Assembly: GCA_963971405.1 (NCBI GenBank)
Contig: OZ020487.1
Coordinates: forward strand, 33,837,371-33,901,370
Source: Psococerastis gibbosa
Taxonomy: Eukaryota > Arthropoda > Insecta > Psocodea > Psocidae
Direction of reading: 5' to 3'
DNA: 64,000 nt
Positions within the stretch are counted from its first letter, which is position 1. Each line of letters begins with the position of its first letter. This document shows, piece after piece, positions 43,601-54,143 of this stretch. The notes below the pieces were generated by a model that was not told the origin of the DNA, did no database searches, and was given only the letters and a program-made list of their open reading frames with translations. Both the position numbers and the translations under genes were made by a program.

Positions 43601-44610
43601 TTGCAACTTATATCAGGAACCATGGACACCTCAGTTATGTCAACAGGCCCCTTGCCCTTAAAATTAACAGTTATCTCACCTTGACCTGTACATTGCAAGG
43701 TATTATTGTTAGCTACTGTAATGGAAGAAGGAGTATTGGAAGTCAGACGAAACTGTGGAAGAGACTGACAAAAATGTCCCGTAGCCCCACTGTCGACAAT
43801 CCACTCGTCACTCGACGTCGCATACTGCGATGCCCCAAGAGCCGCGAGGAACGTACTCTTCTTCCCTGTAGTTGACTCATCATTGACATTCGACAACTTC
43901 GTCGGACAGAATTTACGAATATGACCCTCTAGCTTGCAACGATTGCATATCACGGGCTTCTTCTTCTTATCCTTATCGGCTTTGTTGCAATTCTTTGCAG
44001 TATGATGGCCTTTAGCAGCTAACGCACCCTCTGAAGCTACATTGCCGCGACGCAAGGCTTCACTTAACAGTCTTTCTTTCACTAATGAACTAGTCAGCTT
44101 AGAAGAGAGGTTTTCGAGAGCAATAACTAGTGGGTCAAAAGTTTCACTTAGTCCACTTAACATCAGTACCGCCAAAAGTTCATCATCCACACTAGCGGAA
44201 ATATCTGCCAACTCTTGATTAATTTCAAAAAAAGAACTCACATATGTGTCCAATGAATTATTACAGGAGGCTAAATTAGTATTAACTAATTTTCGAAGCA
44301 ACATTATCCTCCTTTGCAAACTAGAACCGGCATACGAGGCTTTCAGGGCGTCCCAAGCATCCTTTGCGTTTGTGCAGGCCTTAATCAAAGGTACACAGGA
44401 ATGCTCAACGGATAATGCTATTTTTGCCAAAGCCTTCTGATCCTTAGCATGCTCTGCTTCGGATACCTTTTTGGTAGTAGGGTCAGGTTTGTAGCCTTCA
44501 ATACTTCCAGCCAAATCCTCGTGGATCAGGAGCATTCTCATAGAAAACGCCCAGGAGCCATAATTGGTGCCATTCAGGCGTTCAATTCCAAATGCCTGCA
44601 TCTTGCACAA
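40654..44610 (-). CDS. Copia gag-pol polyprotein, 1318 aa
   Basis: A single open frame encodes all proteins for retrotransposition in virus-like particles. Order: gag (UBN2-like, about 1-200); zinc knuckle CNRCKLEGHIRKFC (222-235); aspartic protease WIVDSGATGHFC (DSG at 273-275); pre-integrase H/C region (LWHSRLGH..CEACAVRKMFKKP, about 411-454); integrase with D474, D537 and E573 (35 residues between the last two, as in D,D35E); reverse transcriptase with KWVYKLK, HLDVSSAFLN (D921) and YVDD (1006-1009); RNase H with GYVDADWGG (D1170), SSMEAEY (E1211) and NDSQSA (D1248). The protease-integrase-RT order is diagnostic of Copia. A second methionine at residue 4 is an alternative start. No stop or frameshift is visible. 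Confidence 0.95.
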   Translation of the reverse strand: MCKMQAFGIERLNGTNYGSWAFSMRMLLIHEDLAGSIEGYKPDPTTKKVSEAEHAKDQKALAKIALSVEHSCVPLIKACTNAKDAWDALKASYAGSSLQRRIMLLRKLVNTNLASCNNSLDTYVSSFFEINQELADISASVDDELLAVLMLSGLSETFDPLVIALENLSSKLTSSLVKERLLSEALRRGNVASEGALAAKGHHTAKNCNKADKDKKKKPVICNRCKLEGHIRKFCPTKLSNVNDESTTGKKSTFLAALGASQYATSSDEWIVDSGATGHFCQSLPQFRLTSNTPSSITVANNNTLQCTGQGEITVNFKGKGPVDITEVSMVPDISCNLLSVGKLSTKGYITVFDDKKCSIYKARDVKIEGKPHVTAQLKNGLYRLLGNSLQESDSRITGKNINIAADASLWHSRLGHINNNDLITLKRTNHVNFQDSSYKPCEACAVRKMFKKPYQKPDLSRRCGGKLSVVHSDVWGPAQVTSLGGARYFVSFTDEHSRHTTVYFMKEKAEVLSNFIKYKALVENQTGLQIKQLRSDGGGEYTSKVFSEYLAKHGIARYLTVPYNSTQNAVSERLNRTLLDKARAMLAKAGLPPVYWAEAVSTAVYLKNRTPTKVLPRGQTPEEIWSGSKPILNHLRVFGCVCYAHVADAKRHKLDPKSKRMIFVGYAENGFRLVDPKQNKNVVIARDVVFFENIFQNSSEKGGADSSEIVIFNLQPVGTQVPVAVQPIPVTVPGRGTVQSQRQPPVAGNNEEDSLVTDDPVGEQTFPDDDDLSYTTEVDDVRSNEGTVLSRQRKLPEKLNDYFLYHAQALEPVSTAQAMKDPNWSNAMQTEYSSLMKLGAWDLVDPPKDQRVVSSKWVYKLKTNPDGTLDKHKARLVAMGFAQTQGVDFFDTFSPVARFTSLRTLLALSAEWQLDLHHLDVSSAFLNSNLDETVYMRQPPGFKVQGQESKVCKLQKAIYGLKQSSRAWYNTLSKVLVSFGFVACKAEPCIFYRNNMEGLCLLGLYVDDLYLISSQQSLVKTLIDGLGKVFPIKDLGPVTNLLGMRVRRKGEQILLDQSNYIESVLERFNMKNCNPATTPLAVGTQFTIPEVGKERYDLPYQELIGCLTYISICTRPDIAFAVSKLAQFNARHGAEHFTAAKRVLRYLKGTKDFSLKFQKSEKPLVGYVDADWGGDTSDRRSYTGFVMMLAGGPISWESRKQPTVALSSMEAEYMGLSDAAKEVQFLEGVLGEVAPNSVSKPVILFNDSQSAQHVANNDVTNRRSKHIDMRYHKARELVSTGLIKFEYMPTDSMPADVLTKSLCAQKHKSCAKYFIDS

Positions 44611-44633
44611 CAGAAAAAAAACTTAGAAAAGCT

Positions 44634-44647
44634 CTGGGCTCATAACC
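44634..44647 (-). promoter_or_regulatory. Copia primer binding site (internal initiator-tRNA type)
   Basis: The plus strand reads CTGGGCTCATAACC, which resembles the anticodon region of initiator methionine tRNA (CAT anticodon). The element strand is its complement. Copia of Drosophila is known to prime from an internal cut in this tRNA rather than its 3' CCA end. Six bases separate it from the LTR. Confidence 0.75.
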
Positions 44648-44653
44648 TAATGT

Positions 44654-44809
44654 ATTTATACAAGAAATTAAAATAAAGAACACGCGCTGGTTTAGAATCC
44701 ATCTTGTAATGCATATAAAAAGCATAGACCATCGTACAGTAAACACCACCGTGGCACTAGTCACTCTAGCGCCACTAAGTAAACAAACAAGTTCTCATTC
44801 CTTCCAATA
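44654..44809 (-). repeat. Copia 5' LTR
   Basis: 156 bp; drives the element transcript towards lower coordinates. Same TATA-like CTTTTTATATGC. The boundary with the internal region is the loss of identity at 44653/44654. Confidence 0.9.
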
Positions 44810-45058
44810 ATTTCCCTATGGATTCCCATTCGGAAAGGTACCTGTACCTATGATTACATTTCTTAAGTGTTTAATTATTTTTTCCCACGCAAGTCAGAAA
44901 TAATAGGGTATAACCCAATTGCACCAGTAAACTCCACAATAACTTAGCCTGTAACATTTTTAAACAGTTGAGAGCCATTTGATATGGTACTTAATTGAGA
45001 GAAATTTTCAACCCGTATTTTCTTTTTATTCCGTCATTTGCATAACAATGAGATTTGC

Positions 45059-45102
<44 letters not shown>

Positions 45103-46746
45103 TTGGTGGTGGAGTTACAAAATCAAAATTGTAAGAAATGTGATTGAATGTGGCCAGAAGTTTTTTTTCGGGGATGTTCCAGCAATGCCGGCGCGTGAGG
45201 CGTGAGGGTGGGTCAGTGGTGTAGCGTAGTTAAAAAATAGTGTAGGGAGTCGGGCTGGCCTAAACTACAATCATCAGAAGGAACAAATACGTACAGTTCA
45301 AAAAATACTGACATAAAATACAATGTCAACATCCAATTCACTCATGTACTACCATCATGGAAAACATGGACGCAAGCGCTGTTGGGGCATAAGTGTGGTG
45401 TGACGCGTAACCTTTCAATAGTTCCACTGAAGCAACGCTCACATGAATCCACATCTAAGTTATAAGCAACAATCTCGCCCCCGTCGTTGACATTTCCATA
45501 ACTGGTGGAAACGAATGCAGCCATGCTTAGCTTATCAGGTAGTGTCCAATGCTCTCTTGCCATTGACACTTTTAGGGTGCCCTAAACAGTGCCCACATGT
45601 GGGTTGTGAATACCTACTGAATTTTGATGTCTTTTTGGTTATGACGTCATTTTATTATTTCTCAGGGTTCTTCATGTTTAGGCTAATGAATATTATTGCA
45701 CCAATAATTTATATTATGCTAGCCTAGCCTCTTTGTATTTTTAGTGCTTCTGATGTATATATATATGTATATATGTATATAGACTCCCTACATGCACGCT
45801 ACGCCACTGGTGAGGTTTATACTAGTAGAAATAAGGAAATAAAAAATTATTAATATTACGAGGAGTGTTTGTAAGTTACTAATAATCACATATTTCCAAT
45901 GCTGTCTTAATTACTACTGTAACCCAGTCACTTGACATAGCAAAACATGAAGCTTAGAATTTTTTAGAGAGGAAGCATATTTTTAATTAATTTTGCAGAC
46001 GTTTCTTGGCAATTTTTTGTCAGTTCACTAAGACACTTGGTCAATTTTGTTTGCTGCCTCATTATACGAACAAACAAAACAACAAACAAACAAACAAAAA
46101 AACAAAAATCTCGATTATTAGAACTGTGCCGACTCCTCTCGTATATGAAAATAGGTAATGCACGTATACTCTACACATAAAAAATTGGGTCTAAAACTAC
46201 AAAATTTATTTTTAAATTAAGGGCAAAAAAAGAAATAAAATAAAAATAAATAAAAATAATAAATAAATAGGAATAGGATTGTGGGACATGAGTGGCCATA
46301 AGATTTCACCTCATTGGTTTATAAAAATGCTTCTTCAATGAGTTTAACTGCTTCTTACATTACCCAATCAATTTCAAAATCATGAAAATGCTTTGAAGGT
46401 GTTGAGATCCAACTAAGCATTCAAGCTTAGAGAACAGCATTTTATTGACGCCTTTACTCTCATTATAAAGAGTTTCACTAACGATCACGTGAGGTCATCA
46501 TACCCTGGTGAAATAAAAAAATAACTTACGTACTCATCAGGTGTGCAGTAAAATGTAAACCACCCCGCGTGGGCGCTTAAAGCCAACTGGTCGATCGAAA
46601 TTAGATGGATGCAAAAGCCTCAAACAGCGTTACGAGCAGTGGTGAATCCAACACCTCGCAGAGGCTCGTTGAACATCAAGTGCCCTGTTAATTAAGGGAT
46701 AATTTAAGCAAAATCGAGGAATACGTGGGGAGGGAGAAAAATTGAA
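44810..46746. other. Non-coding stretch with microsatellites
   Basis: A (TAA)n microsatellite of about 14 units lies at 45059-45102, a (TATATG)n tract near 45757-45782 and an AAAC-rich tract near 46070-46108. Frames at 45342-45569 and 45515-45727 show no motif. Confidence 0.5.
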
Positions 46747-48777
46747 CACGAGCTAATAATATTCACGCGCCGGCCGTAGTCTAGTCTGGAACACTAAATC
46801 AAATTTTTGGCAGAAGGACTTCAAAGCACCTAGCTTAGTAGGAAGCTTGGAATGGGAAAGTTGGCGGGCCCTATTCAGATTGTCTTACACAGTCTATACG
46901 TTGTTTTGCGTCAATGCATATACTACGTCTCTTCAGCATTCCTTAGGCTACAACAGATTTGAAGGCTGCGCTACCGTTCTCGATTTACTGGACCTTTTGC
47001 GCCCAGAGCTACTGTATATTTTTGGTAAGGTTCGATAGCTTCAATACCGATTTGGTTCATCGGTTGCTGTTGCGTACAGTTTGCGATGTTTGCCAGGCAA
47101 GGTCATCTTCTTAATGGGCTGGGGCTTCCACTAATTTGTTTTCCAAACGATTGCATCGCAAAATGAGTAACGGTCAGCCTCTAAGTTCTTCAAAGACTAG
47201 TTTAACTTCAGTTTGTAATGCGACGAGGTGTTTGGAGCGGATTATTGCGATAAGACAGTATAGTGTGTGAGTTGTATAGCGGACGAACTATTGCAGCTGA
47301 GTACAAGATATACGGTATACTCGTATTAATAGAGCATTAAAACGCACGACAGAAGAACGACGATGGTCTGCTGTCCTACCATGATCTACCATATTTATTT
47401 AGTACCTTGGTTAAGTTTTACTCTTGTAAGTTGGTACTCAACAACTTGGTACTGGTATCTTGTTCCATCCATCCATATTCATCAATCCGTCTCTATGATT
47501 ACCGTACATCTGCCCCTTCAGCCCGACATTGTACGTATGTACAATCTATCTGGCTATCACTGTCCATAATATTCTTTCTTAACACTGCAGCGCCTCTATT
47601 TGACTGTTCATGCTTTCACTTATAGCCCATGTTTCACATCCAATATAAGGCTTATAGCATCACAGCAAGAAGTTTACCGTATTTCTAGATTGCAGTATCT
47701 TTAATATGAAGATAAAGATAAATTTAATATGAAGATAAATTTAATGCCAAGTGAACCAGGAATATTCTATTTTTTTCTCCTTACATCTCCCATCCTTTAT
47801 TATCAATCAAACGGTGCTAAATTAATATTGTAAGCCACGTTAGGTCCACTGGATGGGAGCCCAACGTGGTCGCACTATGTATCCGAAACTTCGACTGTAT
47901 AACATGGATGCCTTCGGGCAGCTGGATGTCTTGACTCATGTGGGTCTGGTGAAGTGTCTGTGAAGTGGGAAGAAAGAAGAGGAGATGAAGAAAATACATT
48001 ATGAAGTGCTTAGGCTTAAATTAGGTATTTTGTGAAGTGAAGTGAATGTGATTTGTAGGGATGAGACACCTAGCTGCCTGACTTCGGTTCATGTACTGTC
48101 ATTCCATCATGTGCCTTTTCAAACATCTACGCCCACAAAAAGTTCTCAATCCGGGGCTCTATCCCGCTCTTCTGTCGGGTATGCACTCCAGACGTGTTCT
48201 GAGCACTTAAGTCTATGTATCTTGTCTTGGACTCTGCTACTATCGGTGGCCCGCCATCCAACTCAACACCTAATTGTCAGTCCTTCAATCCACCGTTATG
48301 CTGCCCAATGGCCATGGCACTGGTCAGTCCACTGGTGTTTAAGGAAATCCCAATATGAAACTTCAGTCACTCACTCCATTCCAAACTGAACTTGAACAGT
48401 GGTAGTTGCTTGGGATCTGAGACGAATATTGTCTGATAACCATGTGAATGCATGCATATGATTGTCTTCTATTCGTCGCTGATAACAAGAACTTAACGTT
48501 TGAGGAGCTTTTACGTTACCAGGGCTCAGGTTGTGAAGACTCCTCTTCTGGAAAACACATTATAAGAAACAACTGTGCGCCTTAGGAAATTGATCTGGAA
48601 CTGGTGTACATCGGGGGCTGTATCGCACGAATGCCGCCGATGTATTACATCGTTACAGAGCTGAATCTTGTCATAAATAGTACAGTAGCTCGTAAGGGAC
48701 ATTAGATTGAGCACGTTGAGAATGAAGAGCGTAGCTTTTAAAACTGTTGAACCCTGAGGGTGCTGGTTAGGCGTAGA
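46747..48777 (+). repeat. ~2-kb duplicated unit, copy A
   Basis: Aligns in the same orientation with 54761-57343 from CACGAGCTAA to GGCGTAGA. It lacks the two hAT MITEs of copy B and shows their empty target sites, CTCTTCAG at 46929-46936 and GGCGTAGA at 48770-48777. It contains a short AAGATAAATTTAATATG duplication at about 47706-47745 absent from copy B. No intact gene; frames that read alike in both copies (for example NKNLTFEELLRYQGS near 48486) carry stops in copy A. The nature of the unit is unknown. Confidence 0.8.
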
Positions 48778-48927
48778 ATATGCGTATGACACAAATAACT
48801 TGGGTCGTGTGAGACATGATGTGGGATCGGTTACGATTTCCCTGTAAAGTTTCCCAACAATCAGAGTGCTTTAAAGTCCCGATAGCTTGTAGCCCATTTG
48901 AGGCAGCCAATGGCGGGAAATCTTGCG

Positions 48928-50016
48928 TAGGGTGACCAAAAATTCTCAAAAAAAAGCAGTATTAGGATGGGGTATCTGCAGATTGGGAGAGGGGGGGGGG
49001 GGAGTGTGATTCCCTGGAGGTTTTTTAAAATGATTTTAAGAGACAATCAGAGGTGTAAAAATCAAATATCAATCTCATGGTATATCAATTAGAGCTGTCA
49101 AAAATATAAGGCCACCATTAAAGAAATTTCTGATGATTTTGATGTATGATAACATAGGCCACTTTGTTTCTAATGCTATACAATAGAGGCTCTTTGTAAA
49201 TATTGAAAATAAATAAATACATTTTGAATTATGGGTGTTTTTGACTGTGGAGCCGAAACACCGGCAGGCATGGGCAACAAGAAAATGACGTCAGATTTCG
49301 GATACCAGTTATATTAATGCTATACAGCTACGGCGGCCGTCATTCCAGTCACGTGACTCCTTCTTAACCATCAAACTTAAATTGATTTTAAGGTGTATAA
49401 AATAAAAATAAATCTTCTAATGCATTATAGGCTAGATAATAGGTTTTCAAGAATTGTCATGTAGCCTATTAATTTGTAAAAAAGACGTGGTGTGTTAGTC
49501 CCGAAGACAAGATGTTCCAGAACTGAGGCAAATTACTGGTGTAAGTGATGGCCACAATATCATAGGCTATATATTGAAATTTAGAGGGGCATTTCTGCTA
49601 GTTTTAACAAAGAGGGGCATTTTTACTAGTTTAATGGATATTTTTGACGGCTCTACGATATTTCCCTGGAAAATCGAATTTAAAAAAAATACTAAATGAG
49701 GGTCACCAAATCACTTAACTTGAAATGACGGGTCAAAATGACACGGGAGAAATTTTCATTTTTTAATATTTATAGTTACCTAATATGGTTCTTTCTTGCT
49801 ACGTAGATCTTTATCGGTTGGCAGCAGTCATGTAAAAAGCATGAAAAACATGAACCCCCCCCCCTCCCGTGAGCTTTCGGGGGTCCGGGGGTTGACTAGG
49901 CTGCCACTTTGTGGTAAGTTGTTAAAAATGAATCAAAATTTTTAATTAATTCCAAACATATCAATCAGTTTGGTGTCCTATGCCAAAAATCAGTTGGCCC
50001 AGTATTGGTCACCCTA
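48928..50016. mobile_element. hAT element (1089 bp), TAGGGTGACCA ends
   Basis: Terminal inverted repeats TAGGGTGACCA and TGGTCACCCTA. Flanks ATCTTGCG and CTCTTGTG match at 6/8. A subterminal GGTCACCAAAT occurs near 49701. G-runs near 48983 and C-runs near 49855. No open transposase. The ends belong to the same type as the TAAGCCTGCCA and TAAGGCTACCA elements. Confidence 0.7.
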
Positions 50017-50489
50017 CTCTTGTGTGCCGCCACTGCAAAGTGAAACCTTAAAATAGTCATAAGCGGTATTCACTATGTCATTCATCATGCTATGTGTTCA
50101 AAATTTTAAATTCGGAAACGTAAACATCGCGAAGATAAGCCAAATTCTTGCGTCTTGCTAAAATTTTAAAATCGACAAATTATTTCTCTTAAAATTAAAA
50201 TAATTAATAAATATAAATAAAATGTTTGACATAATAAAAAATCATTCAAAATTAACCCCTCACACTCTAAATATCTGCTGATAAACAATTAAAAACTATA
50301 ATGAAATTAAAATGGCTGCGGCCGCTCTACACAAATGTTTGTTTAAATTTACATTATCGATGGATTATGCAAACCCCGGGCTCCATTTTTGTAATTTAGG
50401 GCTACGATCGAGAGTACCGGTATAGGGTTCTCGAATTAACATAACTTATTTAACACAGTTTATCCATTAGCGTAAATTCCCAAAATTTC

Positions 50490-51660
50490 TGGTGGGGGGG
50501 GGGGGCTTTAGGACCCCAAGAGGAGACCCCCGGAGAATAAAATCGATAAATGGGCCCAAATTAGTGAGGTTTCGCGCATATTATACCCTGGAGAAAGTGG
50601 AGCCCGGGGGTTTCCCCCGGAGAAAACAAATGGATAAATGGGCCCAAATTAGTGAGGTTTTACGAATATACCACCCTGGAGAAAGGGAGGCCCGGGGGTC
50701 TCCCCCGGAGAAAAAAAATTAAAGAATAGGCCCAAATTAGGGAGGTTTTACGCATTTTGCAAGCAGTACAGTTGAGATTTTACAGACGAATAAACCTACC
50801 ACTGAGGGGGCCCGGGGGTCTCCCCCGAAGAAGAATTATGAAAAATAGGTCTGAAATAATGGGGTTTTAAGCATTTTGAGTAATGTATTTTTGTGAAAGA
50901 ACTTGGTCAATATGGTGTTTGTTTCATGTCTTTCATGTGAAATAATTATTCCAAGAATTAATGTCCCTTTCGTTATTGTGGATACTATGCCTTTCGCCTC
51001 CGCATAACGTCTTTGTCACGAGAAATCCGGGGGGGGGGGGGGCTTAGCCCAGGATCCCCCTGTTTACGCCAATGTTTGCAAGCAGTACAATTGCTATGAG
51101 ATATCATAACGACAAATAAACATTTTGTTTAGCCAACGCCCGTCTGTGGCAGGTGAGCCATTCGACGTCGAGTCTCCCAATATCGCGTTGTAAGATTTTG
51201 AGGAAGGGAATCGAGAGCTGGACATCTATGTAGATGGGCAGCTGTCTGAGCGGCCTGTGAGCAGAGTGGACAGGTGTCGTTGTCAGCCAGGCCTATGCGG
51301 TGTAGATGCGCCTGCAGGTAGTCGTGGTCGGTTATGAGCCTGAACCGTGCTACGGCGTCCCTCCGTTCGATGTTATGTGGAATCAATCCGGGCTAATAAA
51401 TAAATAAATAATAAATGAGGGAGACCCGGAGAAAAATTTGGAAAAAAATAGCTCTGAAGTATTGGGGTTTTAAGCATTTTCAGTAGTAGGCCTATATTTT
51501 TTGTGAAAGTACTGGGTCAATATGTTGATTTTTTTAATGTAAAATAAGCATAATAAGAATTAATTTCCCTTTCATTATTGTGGATACTATGCCTTTAGCT
51601 GCCATAACTTTGTCAACAGAAAGCCTGGGCTTAGCCCCCCATAACCCCCCTATTTACGCC
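50490..51660 (+). repeat. GC-rich minisatellite-like modules
   Basis: A ~95-bp unit with GGCCCGGGGGTCTCCCCCGGAG followed by an A-rich stretch and TTAGTGAGGTTTTACGC occurs consecutively at about 50518, 50611, 50692 and 50805, and again at about 51418. A longer ~300-bp segment ending TTGTGGATACTATGCCTTT...TTTACGCCAATG is repeated at about 50880-51075 and 51480-51663. The same module occurs singly inside hAT elements at 9397, 9610, 10553, 10669, 21955 and, inverted, 57440-57620. Confidence 0.65.
51129..51400 (-). mobile_element. LINE ORF2 C-terminal fragment
   Basis: The minus-strand frame reads RDAVARFRLITDHDYLQAHL followed by DTCPLCSQAAQTAAHLHRCP. This CxxC...H...C segment is the zinc-binding tail downstream of RNase H in R1/Jockey/I-like LINE proteins. 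No catalytic domain or poly-A is present. It sits between the two ~300-bp repeated segments, so it was probably inserted there. Confidence 0.75.
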
Positions 51661-51663
51661 AAT

Positions 51664-52670
51664 GAGTTTAGCATATTAAATACCGTATAGTGAATACCCT
51701 TATTATTATATTCTTTTTTGCATCATATTTACCTCATCAATTAACTTAATGAATGAATGGAAATTTTGTTGATTAACGTCACGTCTCCGGTCGCATAGTG
51801 TGAAGTGAGAATAGCACTAGTACAAGCACCGAAGCCGGCTAATTAATTATTAATGGGTTTGGAATTTCTCTGATTTAATTCAATGGCCTTGTGTTTACCT
51901 TTAGTGTATCCCTTTCAACACTCGATCGTGCGTGTTCACATTCGAAAAATTTGTGCGAGGTGCACTAGGTGTTGATAGGCAAGACAAGTTGGGAAATAAC
52001 TACTAAATGCGGTCGCCCAGACTATATATGTATATGTGCCACATATCCAGTCAAAGTTCGCCAGATTATTATAATTAAATAAAACTGCCACTATTGCGAA
52101 CTTAGTAACGCGGTAATGCCTGCTTAAAAGTTATGGGACACACAGTAAGTTTACGGGACTGTTTGTCGCATATTAGAATCAGCATGCGCACGATCGAGCA
52201 GGAACACACTCATCACTAAACTGACAAAAGTCAGTGCTGAAAGGGGAAAAATAATTAATAATTAATCCGGTACGGGGTTTTATTCAATTTCTTCGTGCCC
52301 GTCAGGAAAGGCTCTGAAAAGTGAAAAGAAAAGGGTGGGTTTGATCCCATTTGCACAGAAATCTCGGTGATGTTGCCCGGGGTACGCCTAATCGATTTCT
52401 TGTCTACGTGTATAAAAGCGATCTTCGAAAGGCTCATTTCCTGTTAAATTTTCACCGTTATATCGTCTCCCAATAAAAATTTCAGGGTAGGCCATTTGAA
52501 TAATCAATGTTAACTCAATTTAATGACTTTGGAATACAATATATTAAACTAATTAAGGGTTTAACCTGTAATGTCCAATGCTTCAAGGATGGGGATGAGG
52601 ATCTAAAAGTAAAAATTTGAATGCAATTAAATACTGATGGTTTTGTCCCTCTTTATGATGATCAGCTGGG
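51664..52670. other. No gene recognised
   Basis: Includes a short relative of the SINE-like repeat at 51772-51828 (minus; GTCACGTCTCCGGTCGCAT). The 60-codon minus frame at 52255-52437 has no motif. Confidence 0.35.
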
Positions 52671-52671
52671 C

Positions 52672-53047
52672 CAGTGGTTGGTAAACTTTTTAGCCAAAGA
52701 GCCAAATGTGAGCATTTCAACCATTTAAAAAAATGGAAGGCAAATCTGCTTGTTTAGTAAAATTTTATATCACCTTCTTCTCGATTGCCCAACCTACTCG
52801 GTCCAACGAACCTCCGTCCTACGAGCTCCCTTCTCTCTCTCCGAAGCGCTAGGAAACAGCAGTCACAGATAATACCATATAGTTCCTAAGAGCCACTGGC
52901 CTCTTCTTCTACTTACACAACAGAGCAGATACCCCTCTCGGCCCTCTACCACCATATAATTGGTAAACATCCCCAATTTCCTAGCGCGAATTCCCGATAG
53001 GGACCCGCGCTACATGCGGCTTTGGAGCCGCATTTTACCGACCACTA
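52672..53047. mobile_element. hAT-like element (376 bp) enclosing a LINE remnant
   Basis: The left end CAGTGGTTGGTAAACTTTTT and right end TTTTACCGACCACTA are imperfect inverted repeats of the widespread CAGTGGTTC-type hAT terminus. The right side has the mirrored pair TGCGGCTTTGGAGCCGCA. Flanks AGCTGGGC and CACTTGGC match at 5/8, so the copy is old. Confidence 0.55.
52771..52965 (+). mobile_element. LINE ORF2 tail remnant
   Basis: The plus frame reads YHLLLDCPTYSVQRTSVLRA then PFSLSEALGN, with one stop before a Leu-rich end. HLLLDCP...R resembles the distal zinc-binding tail of LINE reverse transcriptases. It lies within the 376-bp hAT-like element, so one inserted into or was captured by the other. 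Confidence 0.55.
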
Positions 53048-53823
53048 CACTTGGCCTTGCAATGTACAGATTATGATTTTTTTCTTCTTCAAAAAAATCC
53101 AATATAAAAAAATAGGCTGCCATGCCTTAAAGACTTGGTCCTCAATGTCTTAACTGATAGCAGAGATTGGGCTGGACTGTGCTTATAGAACTTCAAATGT
53201 TACTGGAATGAAATAAATAAAAATTGCCACTCATTTTTTGGGAGGGTTCAATATGAAGCGTAGGCACTCAGGATGGATAGTTTGGGGCTTTTATTTGAGA
53301 CTTTAAGTTTACAATGTGACCATATAACAGGATCTGATAGCATACGGTACCTATTGCGATATTGGAGAAGCTGATGTTAATAAATGGTAGAGTAGTAATA
53401 ATGATGCTAATCGGAAACATTGTTTCATTTTGTCAATTGTAACTTGTTGTATGTCACCTTATTTGCATTATCTTTTGCCGTCCTGCCACCATTCCTCAAC
53501 GTTCTTTCGTTTTCATCAACTAAGCGTCCCCGCTTGTCGTCTACGAAGTTTGATGCTCCCTTTGAACCAGGCTCACCTTGAAATTAGTGGAGGATATTAT
53601 GAACTTTTGTTTAAATGTCTGCCTTACCATCTGTAAAGTTCTACTGTATTTAAGTGCAAAAGTTTTCTTGGTGTCTTTTTGTTTGCTGTTGTTTGATTGG
53701 TATGGTACAAATTGTTTAAAAAGAGAGCTTAAATGAATATTTAATTAACTATTTCTGTGGATATCGTGCATTGTTGTTGTTAATTGTTTATAAAAACAGA
53801 ACATGATAAATATTGTTCACCCC
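53048..53823. other. No gene recognised
   Basis: AT-rich; the frame at 53430-53636 shows no motif or splice context. Confidence 0.35.
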
Positions 53824-54143
53824 AGGGGCGCCAAGCAAGCGGGGGCGGGGGGGGGGGCATGTACTATTTTGCCCCATCTGGAAAGTATGCGCTTTTTACT
53901 ATCAATAGGCCTAGCTGTTTAATCCTCACTTCTCACCAATGATTATAATTATTTGTAAATGAGCAATCTTAATAGTATTGAATATAAGAAAAAAAAAATA
54001 GTAATAATAATAATTCTGATCAAAACATTTTGACGGGGTTATATCTGCTCAGTGTCGTTTTGCCTGGTCTGATGCCTGAAGTCACTTCATGCCAATTTCG
54101 GCTAGCTCTGCGCCACCCGGATTTTCAAAACCCGGCGCCCCTG
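53824..54143. mobile_element. Probable hAT-like MITE with G-run (320 bp)
   Basis: Ends CAGGGGCGCC and GGCGCCCCTG are perfect 10-bp inverted repeats, with a G-run at 53843-53857. The flanks (GTTCACCC, GTCTCCTT) do not match, so the target duplication is lost or eroded. Confidence 0.6.

Larger units (their letters stand above)
40438..44809 (-). mobile_element. Complete Copia (Ty1/copia) LTR retrotransposon, 4372 bp
   Basis: Two 156-bp long terminal repeats (40438-40593 and 44654-44809) appear identical base for base. They enclose a single minus-strand gag-pol frame, a tRNA-type primer site next to the upstream LTR and a purine-rich AAGAGGGCG tract next to the downstream LTR. Identical LTRs and an unbroken frame indicate a very recent insertion. 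The flanks (ATTGG left, ATTTC right) do not form a convincing 5-bp duplication. LTR ends are ATTTAT/CAATA on the plus strand rather than the usual TG...CA, as far as the shared sequence shows. Confidence 0.93.

Noticed and set aside
48042-48389. 115-codon frame in the 2-kb unit, copy A
   Set aside because: The same frame is interrupted in copy B and shows no motif.
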